DNA of 64,000 nucleotides, from NCBI GenBank assembly GCA_030674185.1, contig JAPXFY010000022.1:47663898-47727897 (forward strand). Reading direction: 5' to 3'. Under the pieces are notes generated by a model that saw only the letters and a list, made by a program, of their open reading frames with translations, did not search any database and was not told where the DNA came from. Positions within the stretch are counted from its first letter, which is position 1, and each line of letters begins with the position of its first letter. Shown in pieces: positions 43,908 through 57,052 of the stretch. Both the position numbers and the translations under genes were made by a program. The stretch is from Monoplex corrugatus. Taxonomy: Eukaryota; Mollusca; Gastropoda; Littorinimorpha; Ranellidae.

Positions 43908-46900
43908 GCTGATGTGATAAGCGTCTAGTGTGTTGGCTAGTGACTGGGTGCTTGTCACCTCTCACTTTCACCTTGCATCGCTAACTAACACTGCTGCTTG
44001 GAACTATGCGGAAATAAGAGTAGAATGCGTAAGTTTGTCAGTACACAGCCTCTCCATCAGCAAGCCCTACGTTGTGCCTCCTCGTGGCGACATGTGGTAA
44101 ATGAGCACCTCGCAAACTCAGACTAAAACTTGAGGGACTCAGGTCTCGCCCCCAGACGTGTGGCATGCAGGCCCACCTGCTTGTGGACGAGCACTGGTGA
44201 CCACTAACCAGACCCCCAGCTATGGATAAATAGCACCACTGCCTTTGTTATCTCAGGAGAGAATAAAGCTAAGGGAGCAAATCCCAAGAGAAAAATCACC
44301 CGTACTGCCTTGAAGGTTGTTGTGGGAACAACAAAGGCTGATAGAGAGTCTGTACACACACCGATGGAAGGCAACGGGAAACCACCATCGTATTTTCCAA
44401 AGAAAATTCATGACCAGCCAAAGCAAGAAAAATGAGGATAACGACGTAAAAAGGGGATCCTATGGAGCACCTTTGTCCGGTAGGGACCGTCATGCCATGC
44501 AGGCGACACCAGATCGTCAACAAGCTACTGTTATCAACTAAAAAATTGCAACGTGGAATGTGAGGACATTGCTGCAAAAGGGAAAACTAGAAAATGTCAA
44601 GATTGAGATGCAAAGGCTTAACATTAATATTTTAGGATCAGGGGAACTAAAATGGAAGGGGACAGGCATGATAGCATCAGGAGAGCATACAATAATATAT
44701 TCTGGTGGAAACACGCATGAAAGAGGAGTTGGCATCATAATAGAAAGGGACAAGTCAAAAACAGTTAGGGACTAGTGGGCTGTGTCAAGCCGAGTTTTGC
44801 TGGTTAAACTGGATGGCAAGCCATTTGATATCAACATCATCAAGGTGTATGCACCAACATCCACAAGTACTCAGGACGAAATTGACAACTTCTGTGAAGT
44901 ATTAGTGATGGCCAAGGCTCACTGTAAATCACAAGAAGTTACAATAATAATGGGAGATTTTAATGCTAAAGTGGGACAGGAGTGGGTGGAGGATATAGTT
45001 GGACCTTATGGCCTTGGTACATAAAATGAAAGGGGCGAGAAACTTGTGGAAAGGGCACAGATCAATGAGTTCATAGTAGGAAACACCTGGTTTGTGCAGC
45101 CTAACAGAAGAAAATGGACATTGATGAGTCCAAGAGATAATACCAAAACTCAAATTGACTACGTCCTGATCAATAAAAGATTGAAAAATTCTTTGCTGAC
45201 AGCAAAAACACTACCAGTAGCAGACAGCAACAGTGACCACAGTCCTATAATGGGAAGATTTACACTGAAACTAAGAAAACAAAAACACACCAAAAGTCAC
45301 ATCAAACTATACCTTGCACTCTTAAAGACAGATGAAGCGACACATAAAAACTTAATGTACATGTTCAAAACAACTTCAGTGCTCTGGAAGACGTTGGTGA
45401 CAGTGAGGAACAATAGACAATGTTGAGAAACTCGATAGATGAAGCTTGTGAAGAAATCCCTAGAGTAGATAGGTAAGCAAAAAAGAACTGGAAGACAAAA
45501 GCAGTTATAGTCTTGGTGGAAGAACGAAGGAAAGCAAAGGGAAAGGAGGAAAGATACAGAAAGATAAACAAAGAAATCAGGAAGAGGTGCAATGAAACTA
45601 AGGAAGCTTGGCTGAAAGCAAAGAGTTAAGAAATAGAAAACCGACACAAAACAAATCCTCAGGCACATCAACTGGTTAATTAAAATCGAAAGATGGTATG
45701 CTTATCATGGGAAAAGACAGAATATTAGATGGATGGGGAGAGCACATTTAAAACCTTTTTGCGATGACAGAAACCAAGAGCACATTTCAAGAAAGAACGT
45801 TGAAGGACCACCCATAGTGAAAGATGAAGTTAGAGCAGCACTGAAAAAGATAAAACCAGGAAAAGTCCCGGGACCAGACAATATTACTACAGAGACGACA
45901 GAAGCCCTGGAGGAATTCGGTATTGAAAATATAACGGTCCTCCTAAATGAAATTTCTGACACCGGAAAAACCTCCAAAGATATGTCAAAATCAATGTTCA
46001 TTGCCAAAGAAAACAGGGGCTATAGAATGTGTACTCCATCGTACAATTAGCTTGATGAGTCATGTAACAAAACTTCTATTAAGAATAATCATGATGAGGA
46101 CAAGGAACAGAATCACAAGAAAAATAGCAGTAGAACAGTGTGGATTTGTGGAATGGAAAGGACTATTAACGCCATATACACTCTAAGAACTATCACAGAG
46201 AGCTCAATCAAGTTGAATCAGGATTTATATTTATGCTTTGTTGATTATACCAAGGCTTTCGATCAGTAAGACATGAAGAATTGATCAACCAACTAGAAAG
46301 ACTCAATATTGATGGAAAAGATCTACGAATAACTGGATATATGTATTGGGAACAAACAGCAGCAATGAGAATAGAAAACGATATAAGCTCTTTCTAAAAT
46401 ATCATAAGGAGTCAGGCAAGGTTGTGTTCTGTCACCAGCTTTGTTTTCACTTTACAGCGAAACCATCATGAGAATCCTAGAAGAATGCCCTGGATTAAAG
46501 GTTGGAGGAAAAATGATAAACAACATTCGTTATACAGATGACACCGTGCTATTGGCAGAAAATCAAAGGCACCTACAAAACCTTGTGAACATAATAGAAA
46601 TAGAAAGCAAAAATAGAGGGTTGGAGCTAAATAGCAAAAAGAATGAAGCCATGGTAATCAGTACAAAGCATGAAATCCCCTCATGCAAAATAACAGCAAA
46701 TGGCACAACTTTGAGACAGGATGATAAGTTTAACTATCTGGGAGCGGTCACCTCACCAGACAAAAAATGTACATCAGAAATAACCAGCAGAATCAGCCAA
46801 GCCAAAACAGCATTCAAGAGGATGAAAAGCATTCTTACCAACAAATGCCTATCAATTAACATCAGGAAGAGAGTTCTTGAATGTTATATAGAACCAATAA

Positions 46901-47246
46901 TGTCATACGGTTTTGAGGCATGGACAGTCAACAAGCAAAGCCAGAACGAGATTGTGATTTCCAAGAAATTTTGAGAGTTCCATAGCCAGCAAAGAAAATA
47001 AGCAGTCTTGATGGAGGCAGACACAAGAAGATCATTGATAAGGAATGTTAGGAAAAGACAAGCAACATTTATAGGCCATTTTATAAGGAAAGGGGGAATT
47101 AGAGCACCCAGTCACAACAGGAAAGCTGGAGGGACAGAGAACACCAGGTAAACCCAGGGAGAAAATATTACATGGACTTGCAGGGTGGCTGAGGACAGAG
47201 AAGGTGGAAGATGTGCTTGCAGCAACAAGGGATAGATGCATTTAAT
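43908..47246 (+). mobile_element. RTE-like (BovB-like) LINE, decayed, duplication copy 2
   Basis: 5' UTR to about 44540, then broken frames. The endonuclease is in three pieces (44560-44775, 44782-45024, 45046-45426), including KVYAPTSTST, GDFNAKVG, IDYVLINKRL and DSNSDHSPIMG, which is lost in copy 1. RT pieces: KPGKVPGPDN (45733-46050), LCFVDYTKAFDQ (about 46233-46268) and RYTDDTVLLAEN, FNYLGAVTS, ECYIEPIMSYG (46441-46974). YTDD stands where YADD is usual. In-frame stops at 44774 and 45022 plus several indels make it non-functional. The stops shared with copy 1 show it was dead before the segmental duplication. Confidence 0.85.
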
Positions 47247-47342
47247 AGTCATCTATAGCGCGTGTCATGTTTAGCATGTGTCATCATCATCTTTAGGGTG
47301 TATCATCATATGTAGTCTGTGTCTCAAAATCATCTTTACTGG

Positions 47343-47425
<83 letters not shown>

Positions 47426-47524
47426 TGTGTGTATGTGAGAGAGAGAGAGAATCATCTTTAGTATGTATCACAACCATTATTCGTGTGAATTGCAATTATT
47501 CCTCTTTAGTGTGTATTACCATAA
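47247..47524. other. Intron: minisatellite and (TG)n(GA)n
   Basis: (TG)n at 47344-47436 then a short (GA)n; shorter than the equivalent at 14537-14690. Confidence 0.7.
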
Positions 47525-48573
47525 CTCACTCAGTACGGAGAGCTTTTCCCCTTGCGTTTCCCAGGGACGGCCCATTTTGAAGGGTTAGGAAAAAAATCAC
47601 CAAAAATACAAAACATAAAGGAACAAAATGAAACTTTCAGATCTGAATATATACATGCTGGGCTATTTCAAGCCAAAATATTGAAGTTCTTCCTTGAATA
47701 TTTCTTCGTCATGTGCCATGTTGAAAATACCCCAAATTTTGTGGTCAGGATCACTGTACAATCACACACTCTGATCAGCTCCATGATCACACAGTCAAAG
47801 GTGAGAACGTCAGGAGAAGAGCTCATTCTGCTTGCCACTCAGTTCTCTTATGCCTTCTGTTATGACAATGGAATTTAGAAAGTCTTCTGTCACAAACTGA
47901 TTCAAGAAATCAAAGGGGGCGTGGCACTGAACTGGGACATGCAGGCCACAAGGGCCAGAGAACAGAGGCAAATTGGGAGAAAAACTAAATTCTTCGTACC
48001 AGTCATGCATAGGAAAGTGAATGAAACCTCCATCAGACATGCGTTTCACTGTGCTTGACCCGCTGACCGCTCGCTTCTCGTGACGTGTACGCCACTATCC
48101 TCTCCCACTTCACTGTCCTCTGAAACTGGGTCACTGTCAGTTCCTCCTTGCTGGCAGCTTCCATCACTTGATACACTTTCATCATTATCTTCATCATACT
48201 CCTCGATGTCCAATCCTTCAGTCTGAAGCACTTCAATCACTTCAGCAGCAGTAAACGCCGCCGTCGCGATCTACTTTGTTCGAAAACTCGTACTCGCCTG
48301 CGACGCCCTTTTCGACACGAATGCAGATTAGCCATTCGTGTAGGGTACCGAAGTCAATCGTTTCCCGACGAGTGTATGGCTACGGAATCTCACGAAGTAA
48401 CTTTTCCTTTGACCCTTGACATGTTTGCAGTGACCAGTGTGGCTATGGTAGGCGTGCAGGATCTAAAGGGGAGGGTCTAAAAATTTTTAATTATCGAAAC
48501 CGCTATAGCGTTCCATCGTACGGAACCGTGCCTTTCCTCACGACCGCTATAGCGTTCCATCGTACCGAATGAG
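47525..48573 (-). mobile_element. piggyBac-like element, internally deleted, copy 2
   Basis: 1049 bp with termini CTCACTCAGTACG and CGTACCGAATGAG, imperfect inverted repeats. Flanks are ATAA and ATGA; the empty partner site at 14761 reads ATAACCTTCAG, so a 4-bp target was duplicated. Minus-strand remnants in order: VIEVLQTEGLDIEEYDEDND and acidic DSDPVSEDSEVGED (48240-48046), a frameshift, then FIHFPMHDWYEEFSFSPNLP, FSGPCGLHV and APFDFLNQFVTEDFLNSIV (48049-47830), which match the start of the piggyBac DDE transposase domain. The catalytic part is deleted. Confidence 0.7.
47810..48240 (-). pseudogene. piggyBac-like transposase N-terminus, frameshifted
   Basis: Two overlapping frames (48046-48240 and 47810-48049) give the acidic N-terminal region and the first ~50 residues of the transposase domain. 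The Asp triad lies beyond the retained part. A comparable but more decayed remnant is at about 37720-37960. Confidence 0.6.
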
Positions 48574-49446
48574 ATGACCTTCAGTATGAGCAGGATCATT
48601 TTTATGATGTGCCACATCCATCTTTACTGTCTATCACAATCATATCTGTAGTGTTTTTCTTTTTTTTGGGGGGGGGGGGGGGAGCGTGTGTCTCATCATC
48701 ATCAGTGTCAGTCACTATCAGCTTCTGCTTACAGCATGTCATCATCAATTCTAGCATGTGTTGTCATCACTTCTAGCGTGTTTCATCATCATTTTTAGTG
48801 TGATTCATTATCACCCGTATTGTGTGTCATTATCAACTTTACTATGTGTCGTCATCATCTTTATCATGTGTAGTAATTACACTCATCCTGTGTCATCATC
48901 ATCTTTAGCATGTGTCATCATCATCTGTAGCATGTGTCATCGTCATCTTAAACGTGTATCATTATCAAATTTAACGTAAATTGTAGGCAACGTCTGTGAT
49001 ATATCCACATCTCTTCTAAATGATACGCTCACGAGTATCTAAACAGATCAAAATCAGTGTCTGACACTGACTTGATTTCCTGTTTTCTCCCCTCTTACTT
49101 TGTTGAGTATATCGTACTGTACACTATGCTTGTTCCGTGTTATTTATTGATTTTTTCAATTTATTATGCACATGTTTCTAGTTAGGTATTGAATTACTGT
49201 ACGTCATAGTCTTCATTTTTGTCGGTATGTATTGAAGCATTGTACATGTACGTCATAGTAACATATTTATCAATAATGTAGATAATTAACCATTATGAAA
49301 ACAACAAAGAACAATGTGATATCATGATAGGCAAGGAACGCTTCTTCCTCATTTTGCAAATCTACGTACCATTGGGCATATGTAGAACAGGACATATACA
49401 ATCATGTCCACGAAATATAATTACATGAAACTTAATCTGTACTTAC
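48574..49446. other. Intron: minisatellite and conserved block
   Basis: G tract at 48667-48682, minisatellite to 48975, then the conserved block. Partner of 14765-15615. Confidence 0.6.
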
Positions 49447-49550
49447 TTTGTGTTTCACAGTAGGTTCCTGTAAAGCCAGTCTGACACTGGCATTGGCCAT
49501 TCCAGGAACACTGCCGCCATTTTGACACGGCTTGGTGAAACATGAGGTCA
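49447..49550 (-). pseudogene. EGF-like exon, type A, 1-bp deletion
   Basis: 104 bp. The sequence GGAACACTGCC replaces GGAACAGCTGCC of the duplicate at 15616, shifting the frame around the third cysteine. Splice sites are intact (CGGCAG; GTAAGT). Either a real loss after the duplication or a consensus error. Confidence 0.7.
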
Positions 49551-50428
<878 letters not shown>

Positions 50429-52069
50429 GACCATGTGTCATCATCAATTCTAGCATGCATTATTATCATGTTAATGTGTGTCACCATCACTTTTAGTATG
50501 TATCATTATCACAATTATTGTGCGCCATCATCATCTGTGCAATGTGTCATCATCATCTTAAGCATGTGTCATGATCACATCCATCCTGTGTCATCATCAT
50601 CTTTAGCATGTGTCATTATCATCATTTGTATGTGTCATCATCATCTTTAGCGTGTGTCATTATCATCTTCAGAGTGTCATCATCATCTTTAGCATGTGTC
50701 ATTATCATCATTTGTATTGTCTTCATCATCTTTAGCGTGTCATCATTCATCTTCAGAGTGTCATCATCTCTTTCGTCTGTCATCATCAAATTTAACGCCA
50801 ATTTTTCAGCATCTTTAGCGATGTACCCACATAAATATTGCAAAGACTTCTCTCCCTAATTGTTTTTTCTTTTTCTTCTATTTTCATTATGTGTAGTGTT
50901 TATTGATTACATGCGTTTATAGGGTGCGTAAGTGTGCTTTGATATAAATCTTTGACACCACAGAAATACTGTTGTTTTTATTGTTTTATTGTTAATACTT
51001 ATATTATCATTTCTAGTATTATTGTTGTGATTATTATTATCACTATTATTACTAATATTATTACAATCATTATTATCATTATTACTATTATTATCTTTAT
51101 TATTATTTAATAGTTTCTAGTCAAATATGACAGGAAAAAGGTTTGAAAAAGAAATGGAAGAAATCCTAAGAGTAAAGGAGAAAACGCAAACAGTTCTAAA
51201 CACCACAGTGGATATCCTATTGGGAGCATCAGATTTCCTTCGCAACCGAATTTATTGCATTCTAAATTGAAGTTTACTGTCTCCACCCACCAAAGGGGAC
51301 ACTACCCACAGTTTTTGCAGAAGCAAATGTTATATTTCAAGCCTGATAGTAAGTTCTTCAAATTAAGACTATTATAACACTGTCACATTCTGAAGAAAAC
51401 TGGATATCGAGATGAAGAACCCAGCTCTTACTTTTGTGGGTAACCTTTTACCTAGGAACAATAATGGCATTGAAATTTGTAGTGAAGACATAACAGAATC
51501 CATGATAGCTGCCTTCATTGCATTATACACTGTATAGATTTGTAGTGAAGACATAACAAAAACCATGTCATCATCATCATCTTTAGTGTGCATCATTACC
51601 TTTAATGAGTGTTATCATCTTTAATGTGTCGCCATCCTCTTTAACTTGTGTCATCATTTTTAGTGTTTCATCATCATCATTTTTAGCCTGAATTATTACT
51701 GTCTGGAGTGTGTCGTCGTGATCTTTAGCGTGTCATCGTCATCTCTAGTGTGTTATCGTCATTTTTTGCAGACTCATCATCATCAGGAGTATGCGCCATC
51801 ATCATCTTGAGAGTGTGCCATCCTCATCTTTAGCATATGCTCTCATTGTCATTAGTGTACAGACGTGTGTATAAGCACAGTGATATATATGTCAACCCAC
51901 TTTGCTACAACTAAAGGGACAAACTACAAAATACAGAGTGTTAACAAACAAAAACGAAAAACAAGAAACAAATCACCACAAAAGACACGCGCATAGGTAC
52001 TGCAGGACAAACGTACATGAATTATACAAAATAGTGGGCAAGGAAGACATAATGTGCATATGTACTGAC
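50429..52069. other. Intron: minisatellite, (ATT)n, conserved blocks
   Basis: Parallel to 34288-35847: minisatellite to 50790, (ATT)n at 51000-51112, TAGTCAAATATGAC block, pre-B A-rich block near 51860. No exon recognised. Confidence 0.6.
51127..51270 (+). other. Conserved 47-codon plus-strand ORF, possibly fortuitous
   Basis: MTGKRFEKEMEEIL, then KEKTQTVLNTTVDILLGASD and a short tail ending CILN. Open relatives are at 31687 and 59002. Opposite in strand to the EGF gene. No domain recognised. Confidence 0.2.
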
Positions 52070-52195
52070 CAGCTGTCTGACAATTGAGGCCAGTGTACTC
52101 AGCAGTGCAGGTGCAGTTATACGATGATGTACCAACAGGGGTGCACGTGCCCCCATTCAAGCATGGACGTTGAACGTTGCAGACTTGGTTCTGGT
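52070..52195 (-). CDS. EGF-like exon, type B
   Basis: Intact 126-bp phase 1-1 exon, donor GTCAGT. Same protein as 35848, and like it followed upstream by the 74-bp Penelope-like insertion. Confidence 0.82.
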
Positions 52196-52214
52196 CTGTT
52201 ACAGACATTTTTAT

Positions 52215-52288
52215 ATTGACTACCAGGCTAAACATATCTCTCAGTAAAATGGCTACTCACTTGCGTAGCTTTCATTGGTGATCCGGCC
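52215..52288. mobile_element. 74-bp insertion resembling a Penelope terminus
   Basis: Same insertion, same target (GACATTTTTAT) as 35993-36066, inherited by duplication. Confidence 0.6.
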
Positions 52289-52289
52289 G

Positions 52290-52632
52290 ACATTTTTATC
52301 ATCATCATCATCATCACACCGTCATCATCATTATCATTATAATTATTATCATTCTTATTATTATTACTATTACTGTTACTGCTACTACTACTATTGTAAT
52401 TATTATTATTAATGTCAGTATTATTATTGTGTTGTTTTTGTTCTTGTTGTTCTTGCTCTTGTTCATGTTATTATTGTTGTTACCAGTATTACCATTATTA
52501 TCACTATTGTTATCATTATCATTTGATTATTACGTTAGTATTATTGCTATTGCTGATATCGTTATCGTCCTTATCATAATTATTAATGTTATTACTATCA
52601 TCATCATCATCATCATTTTTTATCATATTATT
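52290..52632. repeat. (ATT)n/(ATC)n simple repeat
   Basis: Duplicate of 36078-36392 with an added CATCATCATCATCACACCGT segment near 52300. Confidence 0.85.
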
Positions 52633-53225
52633 AGTAACAAGAAAGTCTGAGGACAGCTGGATAGTAGAAGACCCTCTGAGGAGAAGCCCCCCTTCCCACT
52701 TTCACGCAATTTGTTTTTACTATAGACTTACATTCTTAGCTGACCAGGTCGCATCCAGGTCATCAACATCTTAGCGTGTGTCATCAATTTTACCTTAATT
52801 TGTCAACAACGATTGTGATATATCAACAACTCTTCTAAATGATATGCTTCACAAGTCTCCAGTCAAATATGACATGAAAACAGTTAGAAAACGAAAGAAG
52901 GAAAAGCGTATAGTTTTCGTATTATTTATTGATTTCTTCAGTTTTATTGTGTGCTTCCTTCTTAATATGTATTGGGTTATTGTACGCCATACTCTTCATT
53001 TTTTTCTCAGTAAGTTCTGGAGCATTGTACGTCACACAGTACATATTTCCAGTAATGTAGACAATTTACCTTTATGAAAACAGCCAAGAACAATGTCATA
53101 TCAAGATACGTAGTGAACGCTTCTTCCTCATTTTCCAAATCTACGTACTACTGGGCATATGTAGAACAGGACATATACAATCATGTCTACGAAATATAAT
53201 TGCATGAATCTCAATCTGTACTCAC
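52633..53225. other. Conserved intron between B and A exons
   Basis: Same block as 29281-29842 and 60425-60999. No exon. Confidence 0.55.
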
Positions 53226-53329
53226 TTTGTGTTTCACAGTAGGTTCCTGTATAGCCCGTCTGACACTGGCATGTGCCATTCCAGGAACAGATGCCGCCAT
53301 TTTGACACGCTTGGTGAAACATGAGGTCA
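53226..53329 (-). pseudogene. EGF-like exon, type A, 1-bp deletion
   Basis: 104 bp. One of two adjacent C bases in the ACGCCTTGG context is missing (ACGCTTGG), so the residues before the second cysteine read in another frame (DLMFHQ) and the first cysteine is lost unless the frame is restored. The rest (CQNGGICSWNGTCQC) is unchanged. Confidence 0.7.
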
Positions 53330-54744
53330 CTGCCGTTCAAAAGACACAAAAACAACCATCAGCTTTAGTCTATGTATCATCGTCTTTAGAGTGTCTCATC
53401 ATCACCTTTAGCGTGTGTCATCATCAATTTCACAGTGTGCCATCATCATGTTTAGTTAGTGTCATTCTCATTTTTTGCGTGTACCATAGTCATCTTTAGC
53501 GTGTGTCATATTTGGCGTGTGTCATCATCATCTTAAGGGTGTATTTCCATATGGTTTTGTGCGTCTCATCATCATCTTCAGCATCTTTCATCATCATCTT
53601 TAGCAGGTGTCATCATCATCCCTAGTGTGTCGTTATCATCTTCAGAGTGTATCACCATCATCTTTAGTATGTGTCATCATCAATTTTAAGCTCAATTTTT
53701 CAGCATCTTTATCTATATACCCATATGAAAATACGTTTTGCAAATACTTCTTTCGCTCAATTTTTTTTCTTTTTCTTCTATTTTTCTTATCTTATATGTA
53801 GTTTTTATCGATTGCATGTGTTTGCGTAGTGCATGAGCGTGCTTTGATATATATCTTTAAGATTTGACACAATTGAAATACTGTTGTTCATATTGTTTCA
53901 TTGTTATTATTATAGTTGTTATCATCTTCATGTATTATTACTATTATGTTATTTTGTAGTTATTACTATTGTTATTACTATTACAATCATTTGTATTATT
54001 AGCATTATTATTGTTATTATTATCAAATAGTTTCTGGTCAAATATAACACGAAAAAGTACTGAAAAAGAAACGGAAACAAATCTAAACTAAAGGAGACAA
54101 CACAAACAGATCTAAACGCTACAGTGGACAGTCTACTGGGAACATCAGATTTCCTTTAGAACCCAATAAATTGCATTCTAAATTGAAGTTTACTGTCTCC
54201 ACCTATCAAAGACGAAACCACTTACAAGTCTTGTAGAAGCAAATGTTATATTTCATGCCTGATTGTAGTCCTCCAAATGAAGACTGTCATAACACTGTCA
54301 CATTCTGAAGGAAACTGGATATAGAGAAGAGGAACCCAGCTCTTACTTTTGTGAGTAACCTCCTTTTAGTTAGGAACAATAATGGCGTTGAAATCATGAT
54401 AGCTGTCTTCATCGTCCTATTCTCTGTATTGATTTGATAATGAAGACATAACAGAAACCATGTCATCAACATCATCTTTAGTATGCATCAACATCTTTAA
54501 TGTGTCATACTGAATAATTGTACGCAATAGTGTACATGTACATTTTTCTTGTTATTTATTGATTTCTTCAATTCTAGCCTGTACACGTTTCTTGTTATGT
54601 ATTAAATTATGCACGTCATAGTCTTCATTTTTTTTCTTAGTATGTATTGGAGCATTGTACGTCAGAAGGTACATATTTCCCGTAATGTAGACAATTTACC
54701 ATTATGAAAACAGCCAAGAACAATGTGATATCAAGATAGGCAGT
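53330..54744. other. Intron: minisatellite, (ATT)n, conserved blocks
   Basis: Parallel to 29948-32400 without the Penelope insertion. Ends in GATAGGCAGT, the target of the LTR-like element. Confidence 0.6.
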
Positions 54745-55049
54745 TGTCAGGTCACAGTCGTCCGAGTTCTGACCGTGTTCTGGCTAAGCTTTGACTGGAT
54801 TATTGTTTGAGAACCAAGCTTGGTTTCGTGGCCCACATGGTTGCCTTGGTTACAGGTGGAGATTTCATTGATGCTAATTTGGTAGTCAAGGGTCTGTGAA
54901 TCACGCTTTACATGCGGATTTGGTGGATTGTGGGGCCAACCTGAGTTGAGGTCTGATTTTTGAGTTCTCGTTATAATGGCTTGGAAATTTCTGGTCAGTT
55001 GCTGGGTGTCTGTGTTTCGGGAAGGGCGTTAGTCTTTTCTTTTTCCTCC

Positions 55050-55760
55050 GAGATAACCTTGTTATTCGTTAACAGGTTATAATTGAAATTAAGATGTAGT
55101 TCTGGTTCACTTTCGAGATTATTCTATGTTTTCTGTTTCTACGTTCACCCTGTAGTCCAGTTGAGTGTACTTGGCAAGGGTGATGTGGCGTCTGTACTAG
55201 TTTGTGCTGTTCTGTGCTGTTCCAATTTCTATGTTGTTTGAGGAGCAGAAAAACTTCTGGTGGAGACCAGTATGATTCTGTGACTCTTTTGGAGAGGTGA
55301 GGAGTTTTAATATCTGTGTTTAAGGAAGGGAGTTAGTGCCTCTTCCGCGAGATAACCTTGTTAATTGGTAACAGGTTATAAGTGAATTTAAGATGTAGTT
55401 CTGGTTCACTTTCGAGATTATTCTGTTTTCTATGTTTTCTATGTTCACCCTGTAGTCCAGTTGAGTGTACTAGCAAGGTGATGTGGAGTCTTACAGTTTG
55501 TGCTGTCTGTGCTGTTCATCTCTTGTCATTTTTTGTTTTTGTTTTCTTGTTCCCCCATCAGTTGAGTGAACTTGGCAAGGTGATGTGGCGTCTGTACGTT
55601 TGTGCTGTTCTGTGCTGTTCCAATCTCTATGTCATTTTTCTGTTTTCTATGTTTTCTATGTTCATCCCGCAGTCCAGTTGAGTGAACTTGGCAAGGGTGA
55701 TGTGGCGTCTGTACCAGTTTGTGCTGTTCTGTGCTGTTCCAATCTCTATATCGTTTCGAA
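55050..55760. repeat. Internal tandem duplications of the LTR-like element
   Basis: GATAACCTTGTTA to TTCACCCTGTAGTCCAGTTG occurs twice (from 55052 and 55349). The segment with GGTGATGTGGCGTCTGTA and GTGCTGTTCTGTGCTGTTCC recurs from about 55170, 55480, 55575 and 55695. Confidence 0.8.
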
Positions 55761-56617
55761 GGAGTTGCGTTGTTGGTCGTTGTGTGGTGGTGTATTGCTT
55801 CGCGTTTATGGTTTAATTTCTGGTTTCCCTACGTTCCAAACAGGTTTGAGAGGCTTGCCCAACCGGTTTGTGTGGCATCGTAACGTAGGCTTGGGTCAGG
55901 GTTTATTCGTCGTCGTTGAGATATAAATTCGCAATTATTTTTGATTCTCTGCGCCTTGGTTGTTGATTAGACCTGGCGTTGTGGATCCAAGCCGTGAGGT
56001 TAAGATAACCAATTTGATTTACTGATAATAAGTACATTGTTTACTGTCTGGGGATAAACGTAGAGGACCTTACCATTTGGAGATAAGGTTATGTGTGTCA
56101 TGTGGCAGACTGACAGACAGTTGACGAGGAAGTTAAAGATAAAATGGATATTGTAACTTTATTATTGAGTGCCAGTATGAGTGTGTGGCTTTTGTCAAGG
56201 GCCAGTTGATGTTTTGTATTTTGGGCCCATGTTGTAGTGACGTTCTATGGTTATATTTCATGTGATTCTTTTGTGTGTGCGTTGTGATGGCTAACGAAAT
56301 TCTTACCTTCATATATTCATAAAAGTTGATCGGGGCTAAGTTTAATCATTTGCCTTTCCTTGGGCAATGCGATGGTTACTTATACCTGATTTAAAATCAA
56401 CTTCAATTGAGAGTCTAACAAAACTTTTGGGTAACGAAATTGTTACCTTCGTGTATTCATAAGCTTTTGTCAGGGCTAAGTTAAATCATCCACCTTGCCT
56501 TGGGCAACGTGATGGTTACTTATACCTGACTTCAAGTTCATTTCGGTTGACAGTTCAACAAAGTTTCAAGGGTTTATGTTATTTTTTTTGATAATTTGAT
56601 AGTGCCCTTATCTCTTT

Positions 56618-56835
56618 GAGATGCCCAGTGTATGATTTTGTGTGTATTTCTTGAGATACCCCATGGATGACATTTTGTGCAACGTAGCTTTTTGAGATGC
56701 ACCGTAGATGATTTAGTGGACCTTTTGAGATGCACCGTGGATGATTTTGTGTACCTGATGAGATGCACAGTGGATGATTTAGCGTACCTTTTGAGATGCA
56801 CCGTGGATGATTTTGGGTATCTGAGATGCCCTGTG
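56618..56835. repeat. ~32-bp tandem repeat in the LTR-like element
   Basis: Six to seven imperfect copies of TTTTGAGATGCACCGTGGAT + GATTTTGTGTACC. Confidence 0.85.
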
Positions 56836-57052
56836 AATTACTTTTTTTGTGTATGTGTCCAGCAAATAATTTTGTTTAAGATTTATGTTAATGTAATCTG
56901 CGAACACCTGTATTGTTGGATGACAACTATTAAATATGGGTGAAAGAAAAAATAGTTTTGTTGACCATTACTGTGTGCTGGGGCAATAAGTAATTAGGTC
57001 TGTAAATTCTGACTATCCCTCTTAGCAAGATCAGGTCTTAGCGAGCCTGACA

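Larger units (their letters stand above)
39838..49550. repeat. Segmental duplication, copy 2 (partner 6065-15720)
   Basis: Same order as copy 1: minisatellite, A exon (40952), long minisatellite, compound microsatellite, C exon (43546), RTE LINE, conserved intron, A exon (49447). Local differences are insertions, satellite copy number and small indels. Confidence 0.85.
54745..57052. mobile_element. Putative 2.3-kb solo LTR
   Basis: Starts TGTCAGG and ends CCTGACA (7-bp inverted termini, TG...CA), flanked by GCAGT on both sides (54740-54744, 57053-57057). Uninterrupted paralogs read ATAGGCAGTGAACGC, a perfect empty site. These are marks of LTR retrotransposon integration with a 5-bp duplication. 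Inside are a ~295-bp partial duplication (about 55050 and 55350), several CAGTTGAGTG-TGATGTGGCGTCTGTA copies, and a ~32-bp repeat near 56620-56830. No gag or pol coding is present, and the strand is unknown. Confidence 0.65.

Noticed and set aside
54287..54475. Recurrent minus-strand 60-75 codon ORFs (also 35142, 51372, 57178, 59245, 62094) with FLLCLHYQI-type sequence
   Set aside because: They recur with the duplicated intron block, have varying indels, no cysteine pattern, no convincing splice sites and no known domain.
55382..55926. ORFs of 99 and 113 codons in the LTR-like element
   Set aside because: They run through internal tandem repeats, show no gag, protease, RT or integrase motif, and change frame between repeat copies.
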